From: Winogradskyella vincentii
GTDB lineage: Bacteria > Bacteroidota > Bacteroidia > Flavobacteriales > Flavobacteriaceae
DNA: 64,000 bases
Assembly: GCF_020166345.1 (NCBI RefSeq)
Contig: NZ_JAIUJS010000011.1
Coordinates: 1-64,000 of the forward strand
Reading direction: 5' to 3'
In this document: positions 28,222 to 37,391 of the stretch, in pieces
Layout of the letters: every line of letters begins with the position of its first letter
Numbering within the stretch: position 1 is the first letter of the stretch
Made by a program: the position numbers and the translations under genes
Notes under the pieces: model-generated
What the model was told of the DNA's origin: nothing
The model's database searches: none
Seen by the model: only the letters and a program-made list of their open reading frames with translations

Positions 28222-28767
28222 TTACTTAGTAAAAGGAACGGCTACTCTCACCTTGTCCCAACCTAGATGCATGTGTACGCCATCATCAGACTTTTCAAAA
28301 GCAATAGAAAAAGCTTCTAAGGATTCGTCTGCCATAGAAACAGGTACAGCTAAGCGTGCTACGTCATTTTCTTGCTTGTAGAAATAACTTCCCCAAACAT
28401 TTAAATCTGTGCTAATTATTGCCGTCCATTCTTTCTCACCTGGAATAACATAAAAAGTATAAGTGCCAGCTTTAACCTTTGAATCGCCTAACATCATATC
28501 TGTATATAAAGTTAATTCTGCGGCTTCGTTGGCACCAGTTCGCCAAACTTTACCAGCAGGTGCTAAATCATTCATATCACGACCTTTTAATTGTGGTCTA
28601 CCGTAAGTGATCTTAATAAGCTTGTTAGATTCTTTGTAAGAGCTTGGAAAAGTTGCAGCGTCCATTGGACTTTTGTCAAGTGGTTTGAATTCTTGAGCTT
28701 CAGCATTAAATGATAATAGCATCATAAATGCAAATGCAATGGATGTAAATAGTCTTGTAGTCTTCAT
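28222..28767 (-). CDS. DUF2911-family exported protein
   Basis: 181 residues with a signal peptide ending AEAQ. The pattern KITYGRPQLKGRD, then GKVWRTGANEA and GTYTFYVIPG is that of DUF2911, a small beta-sandwich family common in Bacteroidota, often in periplasm, with no known function. Monocistronic by spacing. Confidence 0.85.
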   Translation of the reverse strand: MKTTRLFTSIAFAFMMLLSFNAEAQEFKPLDKSPMDAATFPSSYKESNKLIKITYGRPQLKGRDMNDLAPAGKVWRTGANEAAELTLYTDMMLGDSKVKAGTYTFYVIPGEKEWTAIISTDLNVWGSYFYKQENDVARLAVPVSMADESLEAFSIAFEKSDDGVHMHLGWDKVRVAVPFTK

Positions 28768-29005
28768 AATTTAAGTTTGTTTTTGTAGATGTTAAAATTA
28801 GAATTTATAAAGTGCTTTTTGTCGTAATGAAATATTAAAATTTACACATTGACACTAATATAGTTTGTTTAATGGTATAGTACTTACATATTTATTAAAA
28901 TATTATACTATAACTTTTTATTTATAATCAATATTAGATTATATGTTTAAAATATAAAACTTTCAACTCATATTTGCTTCATAATTAATAATAAAACGAA
29001 AAGTT

Positions 29006-30667
29006 ATGTGCGGAATAGTATGTGCGTTTGATATAAAACAGAAAAGTGAAACCTTAAGACCACAGGTTTTAGAGATGGCAAAAACCATTCGTCATCGTGG
29101 ACCAGATTGGAGCGGTATATATAGTGATGATAAAGCAATTTTAGCGCACGAGCGTTTAGCAATTGTAGATCCGGCTTCAGGTAAGCAACCATTATTTAGT
29201 GAGGACAAGAAACTTATTTTGGCAGCAAATGGAGAAATCTATAACCATAGAGAGTTACGTTCGCAATTTCCTGATTACAAATTTCAAACTGAAAGTGACT
29301 GTGAAGTTATCTTGGCACTATATAAAGAAAAGGGTGTTGATTTTGTGGATGATATGAACGGAATCTTTGGATTTGCAATATATGATGTTGATAAAGATGA
29401 ATATTTTGTAGCAAGGGATCATATGGGAATTATTCCTCTCTACATGGGTTGGGACAAACATGGTACATTCTATGTTGCTTCAGAATTAAAAGCTCTTGAA
29501 GGAGTTTGTACCAAGATAGAATTGTTCCCTCCAGGACATTATCTAAGTAGTAAAGATGGTGAACTTGTACAATGGTATAAGCGAGATTGGGAAGACTACG
29601 ATGCTGTAAAAGACAATGAAACAAGTATTGCAGAAGTTAAGCAAGCTTTAGAGGATGCCGTACACAGACAATTAATGAGTGACGTACCATACGGCGTGCT
29701 TTTGTCGGGAGGATTGGACTCTTCAGTAACATCTGCCATTGCCAAAAAATATTCAGAACGTAGAATCGAAGCAGATGATAAAGAAAAAGCTTGGTGGCCT
29801 CAGTTGCACAGTTTTTCAGTAGGGTTGGAAGGGTCGCCAGATTTAGCTGCTGCTCAAAAAGTAGCTGACCATATTGGTACTGTACACCACGAGATTCAAT
29901 TTACAATTCAAGAAGGGCTAGATGCCATAAAAGATGTTATCTACCAATTAGAAACATATGATATCACAACCGTTAGGGCGAGTACACCAATGTACCTTAT
30001 GGCGAGAGTTATCAAATCAATGGGAATTAAAATGGTATTGTCTGGAGAAGGAGCAGATGAAATATTTGGAGGCTATTTATACTTTCATAAAGCACCAAAC
30101 GCTCAAGAGTTTCATGAAGAAACCGTACGTAAATTGAGCAAGTTGCATATGTACGATTGTTTAAGAGCAAACAAGAGTTTAGCGGCTTGGGGCATTGAAG
30201 GACGTGTACCATTTTTAGATAAAGAATTTATGGATGTTGCGATGCGAATTAACCCACAAGACAAAATGATTAATGGAGAACGTATGGAAAAATGGGTTGT
30301 ACGTAAGGCGTTTGAAGACATGTTACCAGAAAGCGTAGCATGGCGACAAAAAGAACAATTTAGTGATGGTGTTGGCTACAGCTGGATAGATACCCTTAAG
30401 GAAGTTGTAGAAGCAGAAGTTAGTGATGAGCAGTTAGCAAATGCACACTTCCGTTATCCAATACAAACACCACAAAACAAGGAAGAGTACTACTACAGAA
30501 CTATTTTTGAAAGTCATTTCCCTAGTGATGCTGCCGCCTTGAGTGTACCACAAGAACCAAGTGTAGCTTGTAGTACAAAAATTGCATTAGAGTGGGATGA
30601 AGCCTTTAAAAACATGAACGATCCATCTGGTAGAGCAGTGGCTAAAGTGCATGAAGATGCATATTAA
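29006..30667 (+). CDS. asnB: Asparagine synthase B (glutamine-hydrolysing)
   Basis: 553 residues, normal length. Cys2 (MCGIVCAF) is the glutaminase nucleophile after Met removal; residues 1-200 form the class II amidotransferase domain. The synthetase domain begins around 210 with the ATP-binding SGGLDSS (from Ser234) and later has GEGADEIFGGYLYF. It makes asparagine from aspartate, glutamine and ATP in the cytosol. A near match to the -7 box (CATATTTG, 28969-28976) lies upstream in an AT-rich leader. Confidence 0.96.
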   Translation: MCGIVCAFDIKQKSETLRPQVLEMAKTIRHRGPDWSGIYSDDKAILAHERLAIVDPASGKQPLFSEDKKLILAANGEIYNHRELRSQFPDYKFQTESDCEVILALYKEKGVDFVDDMNGIFGFAIYDVDKDEYFVARDHMGIIPLYMGWDKHGTFYVASELKALEGVCTKIELFPPGHYLSSKDGELVQWYKRDWEDYDAVKDNETSIAEVKQALEDAVHRQLMSDVPYGVLLSGGLDSSVTSAIAKKYSERRIEADDKEKAWWPQLHSFSVGLEGSPDLAAAQKVADHIGTVHHEIQFTIQEGLDAIKDVIYQLETYDITTVRASTPMYLMARVIKSMGIKMVLSGEGADEIFGGYLYFHKAPNAQEFHEETVRKLSKLHMYDCLRANKSLAAWGIEGRVPFLDKEFMDVAMRINPQDKMINGERMEKWVVRKAFEDMLPESVAWRQKEQFSDGVGYSWIDTLKEVVEAEVSDEQLANAHFRYPIQTPQNKEEYYYRTIFESHFPSDAAALSVPQEPSVACSTKIALEWDEAFKNMNDPSGRAVAKVHEDAY

Positions 30668-30693
30668 ACTGATTTTAAATACTATAAATCATT

Positions 30694-30722
30694 AAGGAGC
30701 ATTTTAAATGCTCCTTTTTTTG
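30694..30722 (+). terminator. Intrinsic terminator of asnB
   Basis: AAGGAGCATT and AATGCTCCTT form a strong stem with a T-run after it. It isolates the DUF6090 genes from asnB transcription. Confidence 0.87.
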
Positions 30723-30785
30723 TAACAATTTTACTACATTTATATACCTATAGATATTAACCATCCAACTCTACTTTAATTACCT

Positions 30786-30806
30786 GCTTACAAATTACTT
30801 GTAAGC
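30786..30806. promoter_or_regulatory. Perfect dyad directly before DUF6090 copy 1
   Basis: GCTTACAA (30786-30793), five bases, TTGTAAGC (30799-30806); the ATG is at 30808. It can be an operator, or an RNA hairpin that hides the start region of the first gene. Confidence 0.45.
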
Positions 30807-30807
30807 A

Positions 30808-31530
30808 ATGATTAAATTTTTTAGACGAATCCGTCAAAATCTTCTTTCTGAAAATCGTTTCAGTAAGTACTTGTTTTATGCCATTGGCGAAATCATTTTG
30901 GTAATGATTGGAATTCTTTTGGCACTTCAAGTTAATAACTGGAACCAAAGGAGACAGCTTGCCGGTGCCGAACAACTTCTTTTAAAAGAATTATTAAGTG
31001 ATCTTGAATTTTCAAAAACTGAAATTGAAGGCGCAATTGAGGGGAATAACTACTTGTTAAACCAATATAAGAGTATAAGCCATACTATTGAAAAGGATTT
31101 TCCGTATAACGATTCCCTCAGCAATGCTTTTTCATCCTTAGCCTTTTGGAGTAGTCCTTATTTGCCAAAAAGCAGTTTTGAATCTATCAAAAACAAAGAT
31201 TTAAAGATTATTAGTAATCCAGAAATTAGACAAAAATTGGTGAAATTTCATGAATATACCTATGTGCTTATCGCTGAAGACTACAATAAGATGGAATGGA
31301 ATTTCTCTCAAACCATAACCTTACCAGTCTTGCTCAAAAATATTCATGTCAATGTTGATTCTGGTAATTCTACACCAGATGATTTTGAACAGTTAAAAGA
31401 AGATCGTGTTTTTCATAACTATTTAAATCAACTTATTGTACTTCGACAAGGAGGGCTGAGTTTGTTTGAAAAAGCACTAGTTGAAATTGAAATGCTTAGA
31501 GAGGAAATAACTAATGAAATTAAAAGTTAA
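30808..31530 (+). CDS. DUF6090-family membrane protein, copy 1
   Basis: 240 residues. Basic N-terminus MIKFFRRIRQ, a membrane helix (about 24-43) and NNWNQ instead of the usual NNWNE. The helix is the VMIGILLALQV subtype shared with copies 9, 10 and 18. The basic segment predicts a cytosolic N-terminus and a periplasmic C-terminal domain. That domain most resembles copy 12 (DSLSN, then LDIIS-like LKIISNPEIRQKL). First gene of the cluster, with its own leader and a dyad at the start. Function of the family is unknown; the DUF6090 name is from memory and was not checked. Confidence 0.85.
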   Translation: MIKFFRRIRQNLLSENRFSKYLFYAIGEIILVMIGILLALQVNNWNQRRQLAGAEQLLLKELLSDLEFSKTEIEGAIEGNNYLLNQYKSISHTIEKDFPYNDSLSNAFSSLAFWSSPYLPKSSFESIKNKDLKIISNPEIRQKLVKFHEYTYVLIAEDYNKMEWNFSQTITLPVLLKNIHVNVDSGNSTPDDFEQLKEDRVFHNYLNQLIVLRQGGLSLFEKALVEIEMLREEITNEIKS

Positions 31531-32297
31531 TGATTAAATTTTTTAGACGCATACGCCAAAACCTACTTTCTGAAAACCGTTTTAGTAAGTATCTCCTTTA
31601 TGCCATTGGTGAAATTCTCTTGGTGGTTATTGGGATACTAATAGCACTTAACATTAATAATAATAATGAGCTCCGAAAACAACGTGTGCAAGAGTTACAT
31701 TATCTAAAAAATATCAAGACTGACTTGCAATTAAATATTGCGCATTTAGACAATTACATTGCTACAAGAGAAAAAGCCATAAACTCTGCAAATACTATAA
31801 TTGCGCATTACGAAGGTGAGCCCGTTACTGATTTAAAGGCGTTTAGTAGACTTACGGTTGATATCTACACTTGGCGAAAATTTTTTCAGATTAATAACAC
31901 CTTTCAAGAGTTAATTAACTCTGGCAACTTAGCGTCGATTTCTAACGATTCAATTAAAGGTACATTATTAAATATGGAATCGCTTTATAAGGTTATGAAA
32001 GATGAAGAAGCCCATTTTAGATATGATGCCGAAATATTGTTGTATGAACCTTCTTATGATATGATGGACATGAATCCAATAGTTCAGAATTATATGCACC
32101 ATATTTCAAATGGAGCCATGGGTGAAAGCCGAAAACTGTCTGAAGCCCAATTTGGCGAAATGCTAAAGGATACCAAACAAAAAAATGGGTTTGTTATGGC
32201 TGTATATCAGTTCACTGTTATGAACCAGCAGTTTAGACAAATGAAGGCTATGTGCCAAAAACTAATAGATTTAATAGACAAAGAATTGAAATATTAA
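31530..32297 (+). CDS. DUF6090-family membrane protein, copy 2
   Basis: 255 residues. Its first 22 residues are identical to copy 1, pointing to recent duplication or gene conversion, yet the helix is the VVIGILIAL subtype. Uniquely in the array the Trp after the helix is lost (NINNNNELRK). The C-terminal domain resembles copy 15: ELHYLKNIKTDL, FQELINSGNLASISNDSIK and a region rich in Met. Starts inside the stop codon of copy 1 (TAATG), so the two should be translationally coupled. Separated from the main array by the tricorn-like protease gene. Confidence 0.85.
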   Translation: MIKFFRRIRQNLLSENRFSKYLLYAIGEILLVVIGILIALNINNNNELRKQRVQELHYLKNIKTDLQLNIAHLDNYIATREKAINSANTIIAHYEGEPVTDLKAFSRLTVDIYTWRKFFQINNTFQELINSGNLASISNDSIKGTLLNMESLYKVMKDEEAHFRYDAEILLYEPSYDMMDMNPIVQNYMHHISNGAMGESRKLSEAQFGEMLKDTKQKNGFVMAVYQFTVMNQQFRQMKAMCQKLIDLIDKELKY

Positions 32298-32353
32298 ATT
32301 TACTAGCTTTTATATTAAACAAAAATTAATCATTAATCAATAAACTAATTATT

Positions 32354-35300
32354 ATGAAACAAAAACTGATCTTTTTATTATCCTGTGTTTTCTTGACTCA
32401 ATTGGTTATAGCTCAAGGAACCCGATTGCTTAGAGATCCTGATATAAGTAATACACATATTACATTCACTTATGGTTGTGACGTTTGGATTGCAGATAAA
32501 TCCGGTGGTTTGGCAAAGCGTTTAACGAGCACACCGGCAATGGAAAGTCATCCGTATTTCTCACCTGACGGGAATTGGATTGCCTTTACCTCTAATCGAT
32601 CGGGAAGAAATAATGCTTATATCGTTTCTATAGAGGGTGGTACGCCAACGCAATTAACTTGGCATCCATCAGGGTCGTACGTTAGAGGATGGACGCCAGA
32701 TGGAAAATCCTTGCTGATTGCTAGTAGTAGAGACACGGCGCCAAGAGCCTATGAGCGTTTATATACTGTTTCAGTGAAGGGTGGTTTACCAGAATTAATC
32801 TCGTCACAATGGGGTTATGATGGTGACTTCTCACCAGATGGTAATAAAATGATAGTTGATAAGATGGATCGTTGGGATGTTGAATGGCGCGCCTATCGTG
32901 GTGGACAAAACACACCTTTGATTCTGTTAGATTTAGAATCTCAGAATGAGACCTTATTGCCTAATACAGATCGAAGTACTGACATAAAACCATTTTGGCT
33001 CAATGACAAGATTTATTTTCTGTCTGATCGAGACTTGGTTGCTAATATATGGTCTTATAATCCTGAATCTTCACAGTTGAATCAGGTGACCAATTTTAAA
33101 GGATCTGATGTCAAGAACATATCAGGTCATGGAAATACAATCGTTTTTGAACGAGACGGTTATATCCATTCAATGGATATTAGCTCCAATAAAATCATAC
33201 AGTTAAATATTGAGGTCGTTGGTGATTTCCCTTGGGCCGAAACGAAATGGGAGAATGTAAATAATTATGCCCAAGTAGCATCTCTGTCACCCAATGGTAA
33301 ACGGGTTATTTTAGAGGCTAGAGGAGACATTTTTACTGTTCCTGTAGAGTTTGGTGATTCTAGAAATATTACCAATTCATCTGGAGTTGCTGACCGCAGG
33401 CCATTGTGGTCTCCAAAAGGAGATAAAATTGCTTGGTTTTCAGATGAAAACAGAAAGAACTATCAATTATTTATTAGTAACCAAGATGGTACTGAAATTT
33501 TTGATAAGATAAATATTGGCGAATCTAAATTAGGATGGGACCCAAGTTGGTCACCTAACGGAAATCAAATTGCTTTTGTGGATGACGATGTACGCTTACG
33601 TGTAGTCGATCTAAAGACAAAGAAGGTAAAAACTATTGATATTGGAGGTGTTAATCTAGAACGAGGTTCCATTGAAATGAAATGGTCTCCAGATTCAAAA
33701 TGGATTGCCTATGCAAAATCAGGAGATAATATGCTCCGACAGATTTATCTGTGGTCTACGGAGTCAGGAAAATCTACTGCGATTACAGATCCCTTTGCAG
33801 ACTCTTTTTCACCTGCTTGGGACCTTAATAAAAAGCAATTGTATTTCTTGGCAAGCACTAATATTGCCCTAGGGTCAGGTTGGGCAAATACGAGTGCAAT
33901 GACGGCAGATGAAACCTATGCGGCTTATGTGGTTAATTTAGATGCAGAAGACAAGTCTCCATTCAAACCAAAAAGTGATGAGGAGGAAATCGAAGAGGAA
34001 GAATCCACAGATGATAAGGATGATAAGAAAGAGGACAAGGGTAAAAAGAAAGAAGACAAAGGTCTAAAAATAGACTTCAATAACATAGGAAGAAGAACTT
34101 TAGCGCTTCCGGTCCCTGTTAGAAATTATGCCTATATTTTAGCTGGTCCAGAGAATACAGCATTCCTAGCAGAACGCATGCCAAATAGTAGAGGTCTTAC
34201 ACTGCATAAATTCGATCTAAAAAAGCAAGAATCAAAAGAATTTACATCTGGTGCTAGTAGTACGTTTATCACGGCAAATGGAAAGCATATGTTAGTGCGT
34301 CTTAGTGGTAGTTGGAAACTGGTAAAAACTAGTGGAGCAAATGCAAAAGGGGCTAAATCCATAAAACCTAATCTTCAAATGAAACTTAATAGATCAGAAG
34401 AATGGGAACAAATGTTTGAAGAAGCTTGGCGTTATGAGCGTGACTATTTTTATGATCCAAATATCCATGGAAGAAATTGGAATACAGTTTATAAACGTTA
34501 TGCGCCTTTAATACCATTTGTTAAGCATAGAGCAGATTTGACTTATATTTTTGATCAAATGAATGGAGAATTATCAGTAGGCCACAGCTTCGTTGGAGGA
34601 GGAGATTATCCAGATTTAGAACGCAATCAAGTTGGACTTCTGGGTGCTGATTTAAGTATTGAAAATGGGCGATATAGGATAAAACGCATATATACTACTG
34701 AAAACTGGAACCCTGGATTAGAAGGTCCTTTGGATGCTCCTGGCTTGAATATTAAAGAAGGCTACTATATCGTAGGGATTAATAATAAGGAGTTAAAGGC
34801 AGATGATAATATATTTGAACTTTTAGATGGTACCTCAGGGAAACAAACAGTATTGCATTTAAATTCTACATTAGAATTTAAGGGTCATTGGACTGAGATT
34901 GTGGAGCCTATACGCAGTGAAAATTCACTAAGACAACGTACTTGGGTTGAAGACAATAGGCGTCGTGTTGAGGAACTATCAAATGGACGATTAGGTTACA
35001 TTTGGGTACCTAATACAGGCGGCCCAGGTTTTGTGTCTTTCAATCGCTATTACTTTGCACAACAAGATAAAGAAGGTGCCGTCATCGACGAACGATTTAA
35101 TGGAGGAGGTCTACTTGATGATTATATGGTAGATTTAATGACCAGAGACTTGAGGGCAGCATTAACCAATGAAGTGCCAGACGGTAAACCAATGAAATTA
35201 CCAGCAGGTATTATGGGACCAAAGGTGTTGTTGATTAATGAGCTAGCAGGATCTGGCGGAGATTTTTTCCCTTGGGTCTTTAGGCAACAAAAAGCTGGAA

Positions 35301-35596
35301 AATTAATAGGAATGCGAACTTGGGGCGGATTAGTAAAATCCTCTACACATTATCTAATGATAGATGGTGGAAGACTAACCTCACCAGACAACGCTGTATT
35401 TGATCCGATTAATAACAAGTTTATTGCTGAGAATGTTGGTGTACCACCAGATATAGAAGTAAGGCAAGATGCTAAATCTTTAAATCAAGGTGGAGATCCT
35501 CAATTAGAACGTGCGGTTGAAGAATTGATGAAGCAATTAGGAACTAAGAGGGAGATTAAGGTACCACCCTACAACAAGCCAGCAAATGGAAATTAG
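32354..35596 (+). CDS. Tricorn-like S41 peptidase
   Basis: 1080 residues with a signal peptide ending VIAQG. Two runs of WD40/TolB-like propeller repeats fill about 25-560 (many SPDGNWIAFTSNRSG-type units), then a very acidic-basic linker (about 540-575), a tricorn C1/PDZ region (about 680-870) and the S41 core. Likely catalytic residues: His744 in VGHSF and Ser967 in ELAGSGGDFF; DERFNGGG precedes it. Archaeal tricorn trims peptides from the proteasome; in Bacteroidota these are exported proteases, so a periplasmic peptide-degrading role is inferred. It interrupts the DUF6090 genes and ends before a large palindrome. Confidence 0.92.
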   Translation: MKQKLIFLLSCVFLTQLVIAQGTRLLRDPDISNTHITFTYGCDVWIADKSGGLAKRLTSTPAMESHPYFSPDGNWIAFTSNRSGRNNAYIVSIEGGTPTQLTWHPSGSYVRGWTPDGKSLLIASSRDTAPRAYERLYTVSVKGGLPELISSQWGYDGDFSPDGNKMIVDKMDRWDVEWRAYRGGQNTPLILLDLESQNETLLPNTDRSTDIKPFWLNDKIYFLSDRDLVANIWSYNPESSQLNQVTNFKGSDVKNISGHGNTIVFERDGYIHSMDISSNKIIQLNIEVVGDFPWAETKWENVNNYAQVASLSPNGKRVILEARGDIFTVPVEFGDSRNITNSSGVADRRPLWSPKGDKIAWFSDENRKNYQLFISNQDGTEIFDKINIGESKLGWDPSWSPNGNQIAFVDDDVRLRVVDLKTKKVKTIDIGGVNLERGSIEMKWSPDSKWIAYAKSGDNMLRQIYLWSTESGKSTAITDPFADSFSPAWDLNKKQLYFLASTNIALGSGWANTSAMTADETYAAYVVNLDAEDKSPFKPKSDEEEIEEEESTDDKDDKKEDKGKKKEDKGLKIDFNNIGRRTLALPVPVRNYAYILAGPENTAFLAERMPNSRGLTLHKFDLKKQESKEFTSGASSTFITANGKHMLVRLSGSWKLVKTSGANAKGAKSIKPNLQMKLNRSEEWEQMFEEAWRYERDYFYDPNIHGRNWNTVYKRYAPLIPFVKHRADLTYIFDQMNGELSVGHSFVGGGDYPDLERNQVGLLGADLSIENGRYRIKRIYTTENWNPGLEGPLDAPGLNIKEGYYIVGINNKELKADDNIFELLDGTSGKQTVLHLNSTLEFKGHWTEIVEPIRSENSLRQRTWVEDNRRRVEELSNGRLGYIWVPNTGGPGFVSFNRYYFAQQDKEGAVIDERFNGGGLLDDYMVDLMTRDLRAALTNEVPDGKPMKLPAGIMGPKVLLINELAGSGGDFFPWVFRQQKAGKLIGMRTWGGLVKSSTHYLMIDGGRLTSPDNAVFDPINNKFIAENVGVPPDIEVRQDAKSLNQGGDPQLERAVEELMKQLGTKREIKVPPYNKPANGN

Positions 35597-35602
35597 AAAC
35601 TA

Positions 35603-35633
35603 TTACCACACTTAGTTCAACTAAGTGTGGTAA
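35603..35633. other. Perfect 15-base palindrome after the protease gene
   Basis: TTACCACACTTAGTT (35603-35617), one base, then its exact reverse complement (35619-35633). It lacks a T-run, so a factor-independent terminator is doubtful; RNA end protection or a protein site is possible. Confidence 0.5.
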
Positions 35634-35789
35634 ATAAAATGGTTGAGTCTTCTTTAACAATAAGTTACAAAGTTCAACCAATATTTAACACTAACCCAAC
35701 CTACCTATATATTCATACAGTAAGGCTGTGTGATGATTTTTAATTCACTTGTGTTTTGGTGATAAATTGAATCACTAAAACTATACCCA

Positions 35790-35882
35790 ATGGAAATATT
35801 CTGGGACTTTATACAGCATAATCAGCTTATCAAAACGGATCATTTTACTAATTTAATAGAAGCAGAATTGGCAGATGATTAA
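35790..35882 (+). CDS. 30-residue chimeric mini-ORF before copy 3
   Basis: Too short to be listed by usual gene finders. It starts MEIFWDFIQHNQLIK, matching the start of the 63-residue protein at 55090 (MGIFWDLLQQDELEK). Its last residues, NLIEAELADD, instead look like the tail of a DUF6090 protein (compare LIKNELEKLDD of copy 7). The stop lies in an ATGATTAA eight-base overlap with copy 3. I read it as a fusion left by a deletion, joining the small coiled-coil gene to the end of a lost DUF6090 gene. It may still be translated and couple copy 3; product function unknown. Confidence 0.6.
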   Translation: MEIFWDFIQHNQLIKTDHFTNLIEAELADD

Positions 35883-36642
35883 ATTCTTTCGTCATATACG
35901 TAAATCACTAATCTCAGAAAACAAAATGGGTATATACTTTAAATATGCTATTGGTGAAATATTACTTGTAGTAATAGGTATTCTTATTGCACTACAAATA
36001 AACACCTGGAACGAAGAACGCAAAGAAAGAAACAGAGAACAAGCCATTTTAAAAAATCTACAATTAGAATATAACAGTAATATCGGCAATGTTGCGGATG
36101 CCTATAATAGTTTTTATGAAGCCTATGAAGCTTCAGATAAATTGCTAGAAATTGTAGCCAGTGAGGATGCCATAAATCCACAAGAAGTTGATGCTTTATT
36201 AGATGTGATTATTAACAAAACAAAGTCTCTAGATATCATCACAGGAACTCTAGATGAAATAGTAAGCACGGGATCATTAAATCTAATTACCGACGAAAAC
36301 TTGAGAAAGCAACTATCTAACTGGTCCTTCTTTATCACAGATACTCAAGACGACATTGTTATTTATAGAGATTATTTATTTGGAGTTTTTATTCCTGAGA
36401 TAACAGATAAAGTGAATCTCAAAAATTTGCCAATACCAGATTTTTTTGATAAAAACTTAGGGTTTAAGCCAATTCCAAAATCGAATTTCAAAATAGACTA
36501 TAACAAAACCATTAGAACGGTAGAGTTTGAGAACCAACTGTATAACAATACCTTAAATTATATGTATGTCCTAAATTCATATAAAGCTTTTAAGGATTAT
36601 TTGTCAGGCACATTAGAACTAATAGATGGTAATATTAGATGA
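35875..36642 (+). CDS. DUF6090-family membrane protein, copy 3
   Basis: 255 residues. Motif after the helix is NTWNE rather than NNWNE, and the lysine of GKYFKY is replaced (MGIYFKY). The periplasmic part has the family core near residues 120-150: LDEIVSTGSLNLITDENLRK followed by QLSNW. Starts within the mini-ORF by eight bases and overlaps copy 4 by ATGA. Confidence 0.85.
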   Translation: MIKFFRHIRKSLISENKMGIYFKYAIGEILLVVIGILIALQINTWNEERKERNREQAILKNLQLEYNSNIGNVADAYNSFYEAYEASDKLLEIVASEDAINPQEVDALLDVIINKTKSLDIITGTLDEIVSTGSLNLITDENLRKQLSNWSFFITDTQDDIVIYRDYLFGVFIPEITDKVNLKNLPIPDFFDKNLGFKPIPKSNFKIDYNKTIRTVEFENQLYNNTLNYMYVLNSYKAFKDYLSGTLELIDGNIR

Positions 36643-37391
36643 TTAAATTCTTCCGTCATATTCGTCGTTCGCTCATAAATGATAATAAAATGGGTAAATA
36701 CATTAAATACGCTATTGGAGAAATTATTTTGGTAGTCATCGGAATATTGATTGCATTGCAGATTAACAACTGGAATGAAAACAAAAAAAATGAAGCAAAA
36801 TTAAAAACCTACATCTTAGAATTTAGAAATGATCTTAAGCTTAACCTTCTCATTTTTGAGGATGAACAAAAACGTGCAAAAGCAAGAATTAACAATAACA
36901 CTAATCTTTTAAAAACAAAAGATTTTAGTGCTATACCAGTAGACTCATTAGAGAAATTGATTGAAACATTTTATATCAATTTTGACACAAAAAACTTTGT
37001 TTACGAATCCTTTAAAAATTCTCAGATTACAGAATTTGGTAAATATGATAGTATTGTTAATAATATGCAGGTGTATTATATATGGGTGTATTCAGAATTA
37101 AGTGATTATGTAAAACAACATAACAATACTGTAGATCTTGCAGATAATTATTGGCGGTATGAGCAAACTGATTATGAATTTAGTTATGGTAATGATGCTG
37201 AAACCCATTATCAAACAGAACAAGAACGCAAGACAAAACTTATTTCGCTAATACAAAATGCTAAAACGCGTAATATTTTAAAAATTGATAATAGAAAGAA
37301 AAAACAATACTTAGGCAGAATAGATCAACTAATTGAACTTACACAAGGTAATATCAATTTAATTAATAAAACATTAGAACTCGATGATTAA
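36639..37391 (+). CDS. DUF6090-family membrane protein, copy 4
   Basis: 250 residues. N-terminus MIKFFRHIRRSLINDNK with an isoleucine in KYIKYA. The C-terminal domain is lysine- and asparagine-rich, lacks the clear STGxLxLI core and instead carries ITEFGKYDSIVNNMQ, so it is among the most divergent. Tail LELDD overlaps copy 5 by eight bases. Confidence 0.82.
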   Translation: MIKFFRHIRRSLINDNKMGKYIKYAIGEIILVVIGILIALQINNWNENKKNEAKLKTYILEFRNDLKLNLLIFEDEQKRAKARINNNTNLLKTKDFSAIPVDSLEKLIETFYINFDTKNFVYESFKNSQITEFGKYDSIVNNMQVYYIWVYSELSDYVKQHNNTVDLADNYWRYEQTDYEFSYGNDAETHYQTEQERKTKLISLIQNAKTRNILKIDNRKKKQYLGRIDQLIELTQGNINLINKTLELDD

